This document shows positions 30,601 through 38,025 of a DNA stretch of 64,000 nt, piece after piece. Origin of the DNA: Geobacteraceae bacterium. Its GTDB lineage: Bacteria > Desulfobacterota > Desulfuromonadia > Geobacterales > Pseudopelobacteraceae. The number at the start of each line of letters is the position of its first letter. Position 1 is the first letter of the stretch. The stretch is taken from positions 1-64,000 of the forward strand of contig JANXYR010000067.1 of the NCBI GenBank assembly GCA_025355965.1, written 5' to 3'. A model generated the notes under the pieces. It saw nothing but the letters and a program-made list of their open reading frames with translations. It did no database searches and was not told where the DNA came from. Both the position numbers and the translations under genes were made by a program.

Positions 30601-31042
30601 ACATGGGTTTTCTACGTGAGACGTTGACCCCGTCGAGCAGCTTCTCTACCAAATATTGTCTTCGTTCATGCCTATCTAGTGGCTGGGATTCCAAGAAATC
30701 GATATAGACCAAGGGCTTGAAAAAACCTTTTAGTTCACAGTGCTCGACCCGAACCGGAATCAGTAGCCGTTTTTCTCCAGTAGGGTCTTTGGCAAATGCC
30801 TGTGCCCATTCAGGTTGTGTATATAGGGATGCAAGAAAATGAGGAGATAAAACAAATATCGTGCGCTCACATATTTCCGCAGCTTTTTGCATCTCAAGTA
30901 TGAAGTTACTTCCAGGTCCCCAGTCCCATAGCTGGATCATTATCTGGTAACCGGCCTCTTCAAGATGCCATGCGATCCACTCAGCCCATTGCTTATCGTG
31001 GTCGTTGTAACTGACAAAGAAGTCTTTTTTCTCGTTGGTCAT
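27584..31042 (-). CDS. TIR domain-STAND ATPase-TPR protein, probable anti-phage NLR-like effector
   Basis: A 1152-residue three-part protein. Residues 1 to about 138 form a TIR domain (KDFFVSYNDHDKQWAEWI; Glu78 in TQPEWAQAF is the likely NADase glutamate). An Asn-rich linker (about 178-190) follows. The STAND/NB-ARC-like ATPase spans about 190-520, with P-loop GFPGCGKT at 219-226, Walker B VLVVVDEF at 297-304, GGNPRALK near 396 and a winged-helix HPLAREI near 508. About eleven TPR-like repeats of 36-37 residues (CAxLMxxxGRxDEAIxxLKKGI pattern) fill about 690-1130 and would sense a ligand. Known relatives act in abortive infection by depleting NAD; that role is inferred. The ATG at 31042 has AAGGCG six bases upstream and lies ten bases after a KilA-N-like remnant. 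Confidence 0.88.
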   Translation of the reverse strand: MTNEKKDFFVSYNDHDKQWAEWIAWHLEEAGYQIMIQLWDWGPGSNFILEMQKAAEICERTIFVLSPHFLASLYTQPEWAQAFAKDPTGEKRLLIPVRVEHCELKGFFKPLVYIDFLESQPLDRHERRQYLVEKLLDGVNVSRRKPMSEPPLPDFKSESVVKNDVSGNAVIDNHEVEATTNNNNNSASSNFYGHQRAELLKYFVSEWLVKGPAVALLQGFPGCGKTQLASEIAAQTTRCIDPVEPQLESQDPSLDLLTDLALALDYEGIHDLMQEIDKGAGGNLFDALLRFLRREQVLVVVDEFQRLLGDKDALPQKDWQYLVERLNNSHRPAGRLLLISNRSIKNARWCEKALSSELKGLTDFEAADFLQTHLASKNLSEKIPKERLKEIGHRLGGNPRALKTMVESLKYFSLEELISLAPDLFNPGDVNLNPELVEDFERELIERTLSCMEGELLKFMRWLAVYRRPFNKDASLEITTVSTSPQSLRKQLINRFLLETTNNGETLHPLAREISVTRLREDKDEWRQAHSLAADSYFKYFKNVQLRESQKLTSSYAELRHHLFESARMDELYLASDKLTKFALSLLPRPAQSKIPDNLETLEEHIALISALPEMKRPKGLEYHLALCLKHRNTGDDYRKALFHVRRATGPHSYYAVWLLLIELEYNLNGVNAMLRAQKEAIKFLGSGSNAFTIYHRCAHILMKDDRFDDAEKLLKQAIDTPGMACVSSLISLCARSMEQAGRYDDAITILRKGIDIPNIQELGTVYMHCAGLMTRLNRVDEAIAFLRKGLDLPGMTKLFSIYLLIAELMVKKGEDEEAICFLREAVSDSRVLDPKMMYRYCAELLVKHNRIDEAAALLERGLASNTVKDPLPLYHYFADIMEKIDNTEVGVKFLKKALSNPRLKSESSIYLKCAKLLFHAKYLEDAVDVLKLGLQVPHMKEQNLLAQMCADLTARQGRLDEAIEILEERIAGNDPHHLDFLYKACSELMVKARRREDAITLMKKGINSPGLTNKGLIYQKCAKLLGEAGRPDEGIDLLKKAIRLPGTPGRAMLYQTCADLMSSVGLNQDAIKLINSALTGPKMGNLASLIMRSADLLVVEGRREEAVSLLKKGIADYPGDGQLKSALDKVVNPETGVPSYEKRNQPIPDLP

Positions 31043-31052
31043 AATTAACGCC

Positions 31053-31439
31053 TTATATGATTGGCCTCTTGCGCAGAATCTGTTCGGAGTTCCGGGTATC
31101 ATCCGTCAGCAGCTTCATCTGCTGAATGGCTATCCTGTTCAATTTCAGCAACCGCTCCGGTTGTAACATACCTTCTGATATAAACAGGGCGTTCAGGTTC
31201 TCCAGATTTGAAAGACAGACCAGCTGGGAGACGTTGGCATAGTCCCGGATTTTGCCTTTTTTGTCAGGGTTGGCGTCACGCCATGTCTTGGCGCACTGGC
31301 CGAACAGCGCCATGTTCAACACATCGCCGGGAGTTCCGGGGACAGTATATTTAACTCCCCAGTTTTCGAACCGATTCTCCCGCGCCAGCTGCTGACCCAG
31401 CTCGTACAACAAAGACACACAATTTTGTCCACGAAACAC
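31053..31439 (-). pseudogene. KilA-N/phage-antirepressor-type protein, C-terminal remnant
   Basis: An open frame of up to 128 codons whose main part (TPGDVLNMALFGQCAKTWR, then RDYANVSQLVCLSNLENLNAL and ERLLKLNRIAIQQMK) matches the C-terminal region of KilA-N-domain proteins. The N-terminal DNA-binding domain is missing. The first codons are read from the inverted-repeat arm of the adjacent GxxExxY cassette. The homologous part starts at about 31410, so the gene appears cut by the cassette. Its stop lies ten bases before the TIR-ATPase start, so the two genes were probably one operon. It could also be expressed as a short protein from a GTG at 31439. Confidence 0.6.
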
Positions 31440-31455
31440 ACGAAAAGCACGAAAG
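31425..31455. repeat. Left inverted-repeat arm of the GxxExxY cassette
   Basis: Starts TTGTCCACGAAA and contains three CACGAAA-type units. It is the near-inverse of 31841-31869 and ends four bases before the stop codon of the GxxExxY gene. Confidence 0.8.
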
Positions 31456-31459
31456 TAAA

Positions 31460-31840
31460 TCAGAGGATAATCCTTTCAACAATCGCCTTTGGGTGACTTC
31501 CGAAATTTGCCAGCAAACCAACCTTCATTCCGGTAGACTTCAGATAATTTAGCACCTGAGAACGATGCTCCCCGGTTAGTTCACGCAGTGCTTTCAGTTC
31601 AACAATAATCTTGTCAAAACAGATCAGATCCGCTTTGTAGAACTGCTTTAATTCTTCCCCTTTGTAATACAGTTTGAGTTCCTGCTGGGGAGTAAAAGGG
31701 ATCCCCCGTAATCGAAGTTCTTTTTCAAGGCATTCTTGATAGACCGCTTCAAGAAATCCACAGCCAATTTCACGATACACCTCAAATACGGCTCCCTGAA
31801 TAGCGTAACATTCATCCCTGAATATGATTTTGTCTTCCAT
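31460..31840 (-). CDS. GxxExxY protein (PD-(D/E)XK-like)
   Basis: A 126-residue protein of the GxxExxY family, named for GCGFLEAVYQECLEKEL (about residues 26-42). The later KADLICFDKIIVELKAL supplies the D...ExK pattern of the PD-(D/E)XK nuclease superfamily (Asp near 70, ELK near 81). The biological role is not established. The gene is enclosed by inverted repeats. The arm next to the ATG supplies AAAGGC as the apparent Shine-Dalgarno, so the gene and the repeats seem to travel as one unit. Length is normal and the frame is intact. Confidence 0.85.
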   Translation of the reverse strand: MEDKIIFRDECYAIQGAVFEVYREIGCGFLEAVYQECLEKELRLRGIPFTPQQELKLYYKGEELKQFYKADLICFDKIIVELKALRELTGEHRSQVLNYLKSTGMKVGLLANFGSHPKAIVERIIL

Positions 31841-31869
31841 TTCGTGCCTTTCGTGCTTTTCGTGGACAA
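31841..31869. repeat. Right inverted-repeat arm of the GxxExxY cassette
   Basis: TTCGTG units ending TTTTCGTGGACAA, abutting the start codon of the GxxExxY gene at 31840. Beyond it, up to 32060, I see no gene; a stretch near 31925-31950 resembles degenerate ACCGCAGAG/GCAAAG dispersed repeats. Confidence 0.8.
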
Positions 31870-32059
31870 CAGTTTTTCCACTGCTTTCAAGATCCTGATC
31901 TTACCCTCACGTTTTTGCCTTCCTTTGCGATACTCTGCGGTGATAAAAGATTTACGAATCGATTCAGCGGGTGATATCTGATTATTTGCTAATTGGCGTA
32001 CACCAAGTTTCGCGTTGCACAGTACACGCTTTCGGCCAATAGCGCCAGACAGGAATTAC

Positions 32060-32100
32060 AAAAAAGCCACTCTCATCAAATATTGACTGAGAATGGCTTT
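32060..32100 (-). terminator. Rho-independent terminator of the sugar-nucleotide operon
   Basis: A 12-bp stem with one mismatch (32064-32075 with 32088-32099; AAGCCA core), followed on the minus strand by a T-run. It lies about 65 bases past the guanylyltransferase stop. Confidence 0.88.
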
Positions 32101-32166
32101 TGTATGGAGATATATGATCCCGCTATGGATCGGAATGCGGTACAAACTTCAGGGTACTGTTATTAA

Positions 32167-33255
32167 TTACAGATACTCCGTCATCCCGGCAACACCCAAC
32201 TCTTCAACCACCTTTTTCACATCCTGGCAGCACTCGCGGTCACAGACCAGAATCGCATCCGGCGTGGAGACAACGACGATATTATGGACACCGACCGTGG
32301 CAACCATCCTCCCGTCGGCGTAAATGATGCAGCCGGATGATTCGACAGCGATATGCCCGGCGGCATTGACACAAACTGTCCCATTAACGTCAGGCTCAAT
32401 CACCTCCGGCAGTGCGCTCCAACTCCCTACATCACTCCACCCCATCTCAACCGGCACCATCTGAACCCGGGAAGATTTTTCCATAACTCCATAATCAATA
32501 GAAATGCTTTCAATATCCTGGTAAAGAGCCGCAATCTGCCCCTTCAGAACTGTTTGCCCCTCTGCTTCTATGGTTGTTTTCAACTGTAGGAGCTTATTGT
32601 GCAGAGCTGGCATAAATATCTGCATTTCCGCCAGAATCGTATCGGCACTCCAGATAAACATGCCGCTGTTCCAGAAGTAGTTACCCTCCTCCAGATAGCG
32701 CAGTGCATCAGCCAACGGTGGTTTTTCAACAAAACGCTTTACCGGGAACGGCCCCTGTGAAGCTCCATCATTGAGTGCATCCATTCCGGCCTCAATGTAA
32801 CCGTATCCGGTCTCCGGACGTGACGGCAAAATACCAAGTGTTACAAGAAAACCGTTGCTCGCTGCTTCTCCCGCAAAGGTCAGCGTATTGCGAAGCATAC
32901 TTTCGTTTTTAATGAAATGATCTGCGGGGAGAACGACCATAATTCCGGACGGGTCGTGGGCAGCAATAAGTGCAGCAGCCAAGCCGATGGCCGGAGCGGT
33001 ATTACGGGCAGCAGGCTCGGCTATGACGTCAATCGGCACTGAGCCGTAGGGTTGCATCTGGCGTTCGGTTTCGACCGCCTGCAGGTGGTTTGTTATAATA
33101 AGGATCCGCTTCGGATGAAGCGGCAGTACACGCTCAACCGTTCTCTGCAGCATACTTTGATCCCCGGTAATAGAGATCAACTGCTTTGGCCTGGCAGTCC
33201 GTGAAAGCGGCCAAAATCTGGTTCCTGATCCACCGGCAAGAATAACGATATACAT
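32167..33255 (-). CDS. manC: Mannose-1-phosphate guanylyltransferase
   Basis: A 362-residue nucleotidyltransferase making GDP-mannose from GTP and mannose 1-phosphate. The N-terminus has LAGGSGTRFWPLSRTARPKQ, the nucleotide-binding and catalytic motif. Further blocks are VVLPADHFI, FVEKPPLADALRYL and VPVEMGWSDVGSWSAL. It lacks the C-terminal isomerase domain of bifunctional enzymes. A separate cupin protein for that step is encoded two genes upstream. It is the last gene of the rfbB-to-manC cluster. Confidence 0.93.
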   Translation of the reverse strand: MYIVILAGGSGTRFWPLSRTARPKQLISITGDQSMLQRTVERVLPLHPKRILIITNHLQAVETERQMQPYGSVPIDVIAEPAARNTAPAIGLAAALIAAHDPSGIMVVLPADHFIKNESMLRNTLTFAGEAASNGFLVTLGILPSRPETGYGYIEAGMDALNDGASQGPFPVKRFVEKPPLADALRYLEEGNYFWNSGMFIWSADTILAEMQIFMPALHNKLLQLKTTIEAEGQTVLKGQIAALYQDIESISIDYGVMEKSSRVQMVPVEMGWSDVGSWSALPEVIEPDVNGTVCVNAAGHIAVESSGCIIYADGRMVATVGVHNIVVVSTPDAILVCDRECCQDVKKVVEELGVAGMTEYL

Positions 33256-33268
33256 AGTTGTTTCCCAG

Positions 33269-33802
33269 TTATTTATACTGAATCCGACTTACAAAATCCG
33301 CAACCTCACGCCCAAGACCGCTAAATGAATCGGTCGTATCGAGGACATCCCAAAGTGTCTGTCGGAAGTATGCAACCTCTTGATTACTAACACCATCTCG
33401 TAAACTGACGGCAACCGATATTTTAAAACGTCCAAGACGGATAAATTTCCCTGTAAGCAGCAGTGTCGAAGCATCAGCTTTCCCGTCACGGGAAATATTT
33501 TTATAGATGCGGCGAGACTTGATATAGCGTTCGATATGGTCGGAAAGCTCTCCGGGGAGCTTTGCATAGCGGAGGTCGCGCTGACTCATCCGGTCATCAG
33601 TCGCATCGGAATACAATTCACGTTTTAGCTCAAAATCCTGAATCAAGAGTGAAGTATAGCTGTACATAGGCCTTGAATTGGTGACAACTTCCTCCTCAAT
33701 AATCGTAGTAGAAGAAGCAGCGCAACCAGCTGTAATAAAAAAGAGCACGACATAAAAAAGAGCCAGTAAGGCACGACTTGGTGACACGGCACTATTCAAC
33801 AC
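33269..33802 (-). CDS. Lipoprotein of unknown function in the sugar-nucleotide cluster
   Basis: About 177 residues. It has a hydrophobic leader followed by a lipobox (FITAGC), then a soluble domain with EDF-like segments such as LLIQDFELKRELY, HIERYIKSRRIY and TLLLTGKFIRLGRFKISV. A strand pattern like DUF4410/LPS-assembly-type periplasmic lipoproteins is possible, but I do not recognise the family. The start is uncertain. A GTG at 33802 has AGGA five bases upstream and overlaps the end of the cupin gene. Another GTG at 33787 also keeps the leader. An envelope-polysaccharide role is inferred from position only. Confidence 0.72.
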   Translation of the reverse strand: MLNSAVSPSRALLALFYVVLFFITAGCAASSTTIIEEEVVTNSRPMYSYTSLLIQDFELKRELYSDATDDRMSQRDLRYAKLPGELSDHIERYIKSRRIYKNISRDGKADASTLLLTGKFIRLGRFKISVAVSLRDGVSNQEVAYFRQTLWDVLDTTDSFSGLGREVADFVSRIQYK

Positions 33803-34172
33803 AATTATCCTGTTCAGCGAGGTTTTGGGTTTCACAACGGTTGTAATCATCATTAAAACGGACAATATCGTCTTCACCCAGATATTCACCACTCTGAACC
33901 TCAATAATCACAAGCGGTATCTTGCCCGGATTTTCAAGGCGATGGTTTTGCCCGATCGGAATAAATGTTGACTCATTAACGTTAATGGTCTGCTGGCGTT
34001 CACCACAAGTAACAAGAGCAGTGCCGGAGACCACGATCCAATGCTCACTGCGATGGTGGTGCTTCTGTAGCGACAAGCGCTGTCCCGGCAGGACTTCAAT
34101 ACGCTTGATTTTGTAACTCGTGTTCTCATCGAGAACGGTATACGTACCCCACGGGCGTTCACCACGTTCCAT
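33792..34172 (-). CDS. Cupin-type mannose-6-phosphate isomerase
   Basis: A 126-residue single-domain cupin. It starts ERGERPWGTYTVLDE, the common opening of type II mannose-6-phosphate isomerases, and has the metal-binding KHHHRSEHWIVVSGTA, TFIPIGQNHRLENPG and VIIEVQSGEYLGEDDIVR. It should convert fructose 6-phosphate to mannose 6-phosphate, supplying the guanylyltransferase encoded downstream. The ATG at 34172 has AAAGGATC upstream; five extra codons in the longer frame lie over this site. It starts 12 bases after rfbD. Confidence 0.9.
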   Translation of the reverse strand: MERGERPWGTYTVLDENTSYKIKRIEVLPGQRLSLQKHHHRSEHWIVVSGTALVTCGERQQTINVNESTFIPIGQNHRLENPGKIPLVIIEVQSGEYLGEDDIVRFNDDYNRCETQNLAEQDNCVE

Positions 34173-34183
34173 TGTTGATCCTT

Positions 34184-35023
34184 TCAACTTAAATTAGAGG
34201 TACGAAGCTTCAGATATTCTCGCAGGGCATCCCGCCATGGCGGAGGGTGGAAGCCGGTATCGGCGGTCAATTTACTGCACTCCAACGTTGAATAGAGTGG
34301 CCGTCTGGCTGGGCGATTCAGCTCCGTGGTAGTCATTGGCTTGACCGCAACGCTTAAACCGGACTCCTCAAAGATCGCTTTGGCAAACCCGTTCCACGAG
34401 CAGTACTCCGAATTGGCAGCATGATATATACCCCGGCAACCAGAGTCAATCAGGGCAATAATTGCCCGAGCCAGATCAACCGTCCAGGTCGGCGAACCAA
34501 TCTGATCATCGACCACGGTCAACTCATCCTTTTCAGCTCCCATACGCAGCATGGTCTCAACAAAATTCTTGCCATACAGGCCGTACAGCCACTGAGTCCG
34601 CACAATCAGGTAATCCGGAGAGAATGCGGCATTCATTTCACCTGCAAGCTTTGATTCTCCGTAAACACTGAGCGGACAAGGGGCGTCATCCTCAATGTAT
34701 GGAGTTCCCTTACCACCGTCAAAAATATAATCAGTGCTGACCTGCACCAGCAGTGCACCGAGATCGCGGCATGCCATAGCAAGATATGCGACCCCTTCTC
34801 CATTAACCGCCATTGCTTTCTCGAAATCGCTTTCACAGCCGTCTACATCGGTAAAAGCGGCGCAATTGATCACGGCCTCCGGCTTTAGATCGCTGATGAC
34901 CTTAAACACCGACTCGGGCGACGTAATATCGATATCAGCAATATCAATACCATGTCCCCTGTCGCCAAGGAGCGCAATCAGGTCGCGCCCCAGCATGCCG
35001 TTAGCTCCCACAACAAGGATCAA
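34184..35023 (-). CDS. rfbD: dTDP-4-dehydrorhamnose reductase
   Basis: A 279-residue short-chain dehydrogenase giving dTDP-rhamnose. It has the nucleotide-binding VVGANGMLGRDL, VINCAAFTDVDGCE, the VSTDYIFDGGKGTPY block and the catalytic YGESKLAGE (Tyr-x3-Lys). A TTG at 35023 is chosen: GGAGG lies six bases before it and it overlaps the rfbB stop as TTGA. The longer frame starts inside rfbB. Confidence 0.93.
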   Translation of the reverse strand: MILVVGANGMLGRDLIALLGDRGHGIDIADIDITSPESVFKVISDLKPEAVINCAAFTDVDGCESDFEKAMAVNGEGVAYLAMACRDLGALLVQVSTDYIFDGGKGTPYIEDDAPCPLSVYGESKLAGEMNAAFSPDYLIVRTQWLYGLYGKNFVETMLRMGAEKDELTVVDDQIGSPTWTVDLARAIIALIDSGCRGIYHAANSEYCSWNGFAKAIFEESGLSVAVKPMTTTELNRPARRPLYSTLECSKLTADTGFHPPPWRDALREYLKLRTSNLS

Positions 35024-36093
35024 GCAACACCTCCGCCATACTGACTGTTGCAATATTCACGGTATGCACCGGAAGTAACCTCAGAAACCCACTCCTGATT
35101 AGCAAGATACCAGTCTATTGTTTCAGAAATTCCCTGTTCAAAGGTATATGAAGGACTCCAACCGAGATCAGATTGAAGTTTGGCGGCATCAATGGCATAG
35201 CGCCGATCATGGCCGAGACGATCTTTGACAAAGGTTATTAGAGCGCGGTTCTCTCCACTGGCACGACCGAGGCGTCCATCCAACAGGTCACAAACCAGAT
35301 TGACAATATCAATATTTTTCCATTCGTTGTTACCGCCAATATTATAGACTGAACCGGGGGTCGCCTTCTTAAGAACGGTCTCAATCGCCACGGCATGATC
35401 ACGTACATGCAGCCAGTCGCGGACATTCAACCCGTCGCCGTAGACCGGCAGCGGTTTTTTGTTGATGATATTGTGAATCAGGAGCGGAATCAGCTTCTCA
35501 GGGAAATGATAGGGGCCATAGTTATTGGAACAGCGGGTATTCAGAGTCGGCATGCCAAACGTTTCATGATAAGCACGCACCAGCAGATCGGCTCCTGCCT
35601 TGCTGGCCGAGTAAGGTGAGTTGGCGGCCAGAGGCGTTTCTTCTGTAAAATAGCCGGTCTCACCCAAACTGCCATAAACTTCATCAGTTGATATTTGAAG
35701 AAAACGGAAATCTGCAACAGCACCGGATTGCCAATGTTTACGGCTCTCTTCGAGTAAAACCTGCGTACCCAGCACGTTCGTGCGCACAAAAATTTCCGGG
35801 CCGGTTATAGAACGATCGACGTGGGACTCGGCGGCAAAATGTACAACCGCATCAATTCGCTGGTCAGTAAGCAGTCGCGCTACCAGAGCGGCATCACCGA
35901 TATCCCCTTTGACAAAACGGTAATTTGGGTTTCCTTCAAGCGCGGTCAGGTTTTTTAAATTGCCGGCATAGGTCAAACAATCCAGATTGGTTAGCGTACA
36001 CCCCGGATTGTTGGCAATGAACGAGTGAATGAAGTTGGAGCCGATAAAGCCGGCACCCCCGGTAACAAGAAGAGATGAAGGAGCAAACGTCAC
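35020..36093 (-). CDS. rfbB: dTDP-glucose 4,6-dehydratase
   Basis: A 357-residue SDR enzyme. The NAD-binding motif is TGGAGFIGSNF, then HFAAESHVDRSI, QISTDEVYGSLGETG and the catalytic YSASKAGADLLVRAYH, with NNYGPYHFPEKLIPL after it. It makes dTDP-4-keto-6-deoxyglucose for rhamnose or related sugars. It heads the operon with rfbD; rfbA and rfbC are not in the window. A Shine-Dalgarno (AAAGGAGAAT) lies just upstream. Confidence 0.96.
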   Translation of the reverse strand: MTFAPSSLLVTGGAGFIGSNFIHSFIANNPGCTLTNLDCLTYAGNLKNLTALEGNPNYRFVKGDIGDAALVARLLTDQRIDAVVHFAAESHVDRSITGPEIFVRTNVLGTQVLLEESRKHWQSGAVADFRFLQISTDEVYGSLGETGYFTEETPLAANSPYSASKAGADLLVRAYHETFGMPTLNTRCSNNYGPYHFPEKLIPLLIHNIINKKPLPVYGDGLNVRDWLHVRDHAVAIETVLKKATPGSVYNIGGNNEWKNIDIVNLVCDLLDGRLGRASGENRALITFVKDRLGHDRRYAIDAAKLQSDLGWSPSYTFEQGISETIDWYLANQEWVSEVTSGAYREYCNSQYGGGVA

Positions 36094-36170
36094 AGAAATA
36101 TTCTCCTTTCAGAGTAGAGTATTCAGGCTATTTATTTATGCCGTTCTGTGCCACGCAGAAGCCACCTGCA

Positions 36171-37016
36171 TTATCCCTCCAGCGAAGCATCCCTTGATTC
36201 CTCCAGCATCGCCTCAAGCTCGACAATCTGGGTATCGGTTATATCAAGTATCTCCGCTTCCTTCGTGCCAATTAAAACAAGATCCGGCTCATGCTTCAGG
36301 CCAATCCCGATCCGGTGACAGGCCATGTTGACAAACCGTACAATTGCCAGCATCTTGTTGACAGTGTCCCACTCTTCGGAGTGGTGGTCACGGATGACGT
36401 CACAGTACATCGCTGGGAAGTTCCAATGTTGCATCATGCGATATCCCTGTTCGACATGCATCGCTTCAAAGATTTCCAGAATCAACTCGTCATCAAAGAG
36501 TGAATTAATCACCCCTGCTGCCACAAGCTTTTCAATTGATTTCAACAGGTAGAGCTTACCGACATCATGCAGAAGCGCTGCCAGATAGGTCTCATCAGCA
36601 ACTCCACGCATACCGCAGGAATGGGCTAACCAACGAGCCCCGAGAGCGCTGCTGTGGCTGTGCAGCCAGAGTTCTTTCATGTAGTGGTCAAGCGCCGGGT
36701 TGCTTGATGTGTGGGCTGAGGCCTGAGAAGCTGCAATCACCAGATTGATTACCTGCTGAGCTCCGAGCCGGATAACCGCCTCCTTGATCGTAGCCACCTT
36801 GGTCCGCCCCATATACATCGGAGAGTTGGCGATTTTAAGCATCTGGCTGGCCAGCGACATATCCTCATTAGCAACCTGAGACACCTCATCAACCGTAAAA
36901 TCGTAATTTGAGAGCATTCTTTGGAGTTTTAAAGCAACTGGATGAAAGATCGGCAGTTCAATCGGCTGTGAAGCAAGTAACCTTCTTACGGTTTCCGGAA
37001 TAGTTGCTGTTGACAT
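36171..37016 (-). CDS. HDOD-domain signalling protein
   Basis: A 281-residue protein made almost entirely of an HDOD domain (about 15-215). It opens ELPIFHPVALKLQRML, then NEDMSLASQMLKIANSPMY, GAQQVINLVIA and the HD-like YLAALLHDVGKLYLL, with EVEQGYRMM-type and VIRDHHSEEWD segments. HDOD proteins are non-catalytic relatives of HD hydrolases used in signalling; the partner is unknown. An AAGGAGATC Shine-Dalgarno precedes the ATG at 37016. It lies downstream of two small hypothetical genes on the same strand. Confidence 0.9.
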   Translation of the reverse strand: MSTATIPETVRRLLASQPIELPIFHPVALKLQRMLSNYDFTVDEVSQVANEDMSLASQMLKIANSPMYMGRTKVATIKEAVIRLGAQQVINLVIAASQASAHTSSNPALDHYMKELWLHSHSSALGARWLAHSCGMRGVADETYLAALLHDVGKLYLLKSIEKLVAAGVINSLFDDELILEIFEAMHVEQGYRMMQHWNFPAMYCDVIRDHHSEEWDTVNKMLAIVRFVNMACHRIGIGLKHEPDLVLIGTKEAEILDITDTQIVELEAMLEESRDASLEG

Positions 37017-37084
37017 GACTGATCTCCTTAATACATTCAGGTGGGTAACAATATTGCTCTACATCGATCTCAACAGCCTGTACC

Positions 37085-37486
37085 CTAGCACCCACATCCG
37101 CAGTTATGACACACTTTCCTAAACTCACTGGAAGGGGCAACCGTTTCAGGTGCAAACGCCACACGCCGGACTGCTGTGCTAATATCTTCCATAATATCAA
37201 GGTGCTGGCTTTTTCCGATAATATGACCTACACACTGGTTACTATGCCCGTCCTGCAAGGAAGATATTTTCACCACATTCAACAGATCTGCATAACTATT
37301 GATAGTAATAACCGCATCACGATTGTGCACAACAGTCAAAAGGACTCCCAATCGTTCCATCTCTGAAATTATTCCAGCAAGAAATTCCTGAAAGGGTTGA
37401 CCGTCAAAGTCAAAGCGCCAATCATTTCGAAGGTGTTTCTGATCAAGAATTGTGATGACCATCTGTTTTGTTTGTTCGCATGTCAT
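37085..37486 (-). CDS. Hypothetical protein with Cys-rich C-terminus
   Basis: A 133-residue protein. The first 110 residues look like a mixed alpha/beta domain (WRFDFDGQPFQEFLAGI, RLGVLLTVVHNRDAVITIN). The end, VCHNCGCGC, packs four cysteines and a histidine into nine residues, suitable for metal or cluster binding. I do not recognise the family, but similar tails occur in small Geobacter proteins as far as I recall. The Shine-Dalgarno is weak. It is followed by the HDOD gene and preceded by another hypothetical gene in the same orientation. Confidence 0.68.
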   Translation of the reverse strand: MTCEQTKQMVITILDQKHLRNDWRFDFDGQPFQEFLAGIISEMERLGVLLTVVHNRDAVITINSYADLLNVVKISSLQDGHSNQCVGHIIGKSQHLDIMEDISTAVRRVAFAPETVAPSSEFRKVCHNCGCGC

Positions 37487-37510
37487 TTACTTTATACCCC
37501 GTAACAGACG

Positions 37511-38008
37511 TCACAAGCGTGCCTGGCACCCGGCGTCCCACGCAACAAACCCATCTCCGGTAAGATTCAGAAAAGAGTCAATCCGCTGTCGGTAAAATTC
37601 GAGTTGTTCAGCCTCTTCCAGAAGAAAAGAGAGCTCTTCAGCAGAAATAAGATGTTGACGATGCATGTATTTGTACAACTCGGATATAGCCGTCAAGTGA
37701 CGCTCGAGCATGACTATATCGGGATCCAGCGTGTGAGTAATAAACCATGAACCGGCAAAAGTGGTCACAATTCCTTGCTGGGGACGGACAATATTCTGGC
37801 GGCCAAAGTCAATCAGGTAATCCCGCAGATAAAGATCAGCACTGAAGGCAAGCTCGGAAGCCTGTTCAGCAGCCATACCCTGCTGTTGAAGGAACAGATA
37901 GAATTGTTTCAGAATCTGCTGGCAGCGTTCGTCAACCAGCAACTCCTCGTCAATGGTATCAAACTCAAAATCATCATGTTCAAATTCAATTTCAGGACAA
38001 TGTGTCAT
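37511..38008 (-). CDS. Hypothetical protein
   Basis: A 165-residue, mostly helical acidic protein. The N-terminus is very acidic (EFEHDDFEFDTIDEELLVDE). The middle has FYLFLQQQGMAAEQASELAF, RDYLIDFGRQNIV and the aromatic TTFAGSWFITHTLDP. A C-terminal helix follows. No signal peptide or membrane helix. I do not recognise a family. The gene has a reasonable codon pattern and lies between two same-strand genes with short gaps, which supports it being real. Confidence 0.7.
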   Translation of the reverse strand: MTHCPEIEFEHDDFEFDTIDEELLVDERCQQILKQFYLFLQQQGMAAEQASELAFSADLYLRDYLIDFGRQNIVRPQQGIVTTFAGSWFITHTLDPDIVMLERHLTAISELYKYMHRQHLISAEELSFLLEEAEQLEFYRQRIDSFLNLTGDGFVAWDAGCQARL

Positions 38009-38025
38009 AATGCTAGCGTTCTCTC

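Larger units (their letters stand above)
31425..31869 (-). mobile_element. Putative mini-cassette: GxxExxY gene between inverted repeats
   Basis: A 445-base unit made of two inverted arms and one gene that fills almost all the space between them. The outer 12-13 bases are perfect inverses (TTGTCCACGAAA and TTTCGTGGACAA). No transposase is encoded and no target duplication is visible. If mobile, it would be moved in trans or by recombination. Its left arm sits at the break point of the KilA-N-like remnant. Confidence 0.5.

Noticed and set aside
31648-31890. An 80-codon frame overlapping the GxxExxY gene, with a TKSTKGTKW start
   Set aside because: Its Thr/Lys-rich start comes from reading the inverted-repeat arm; the GxxExxY frame has the conserved family motif.
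36958-37200. An 80-codon minus-strand frame between the HDOD and Cys-tail genes
   Set aside because: It overlaps both real genes in another frame and has no ribosome site.
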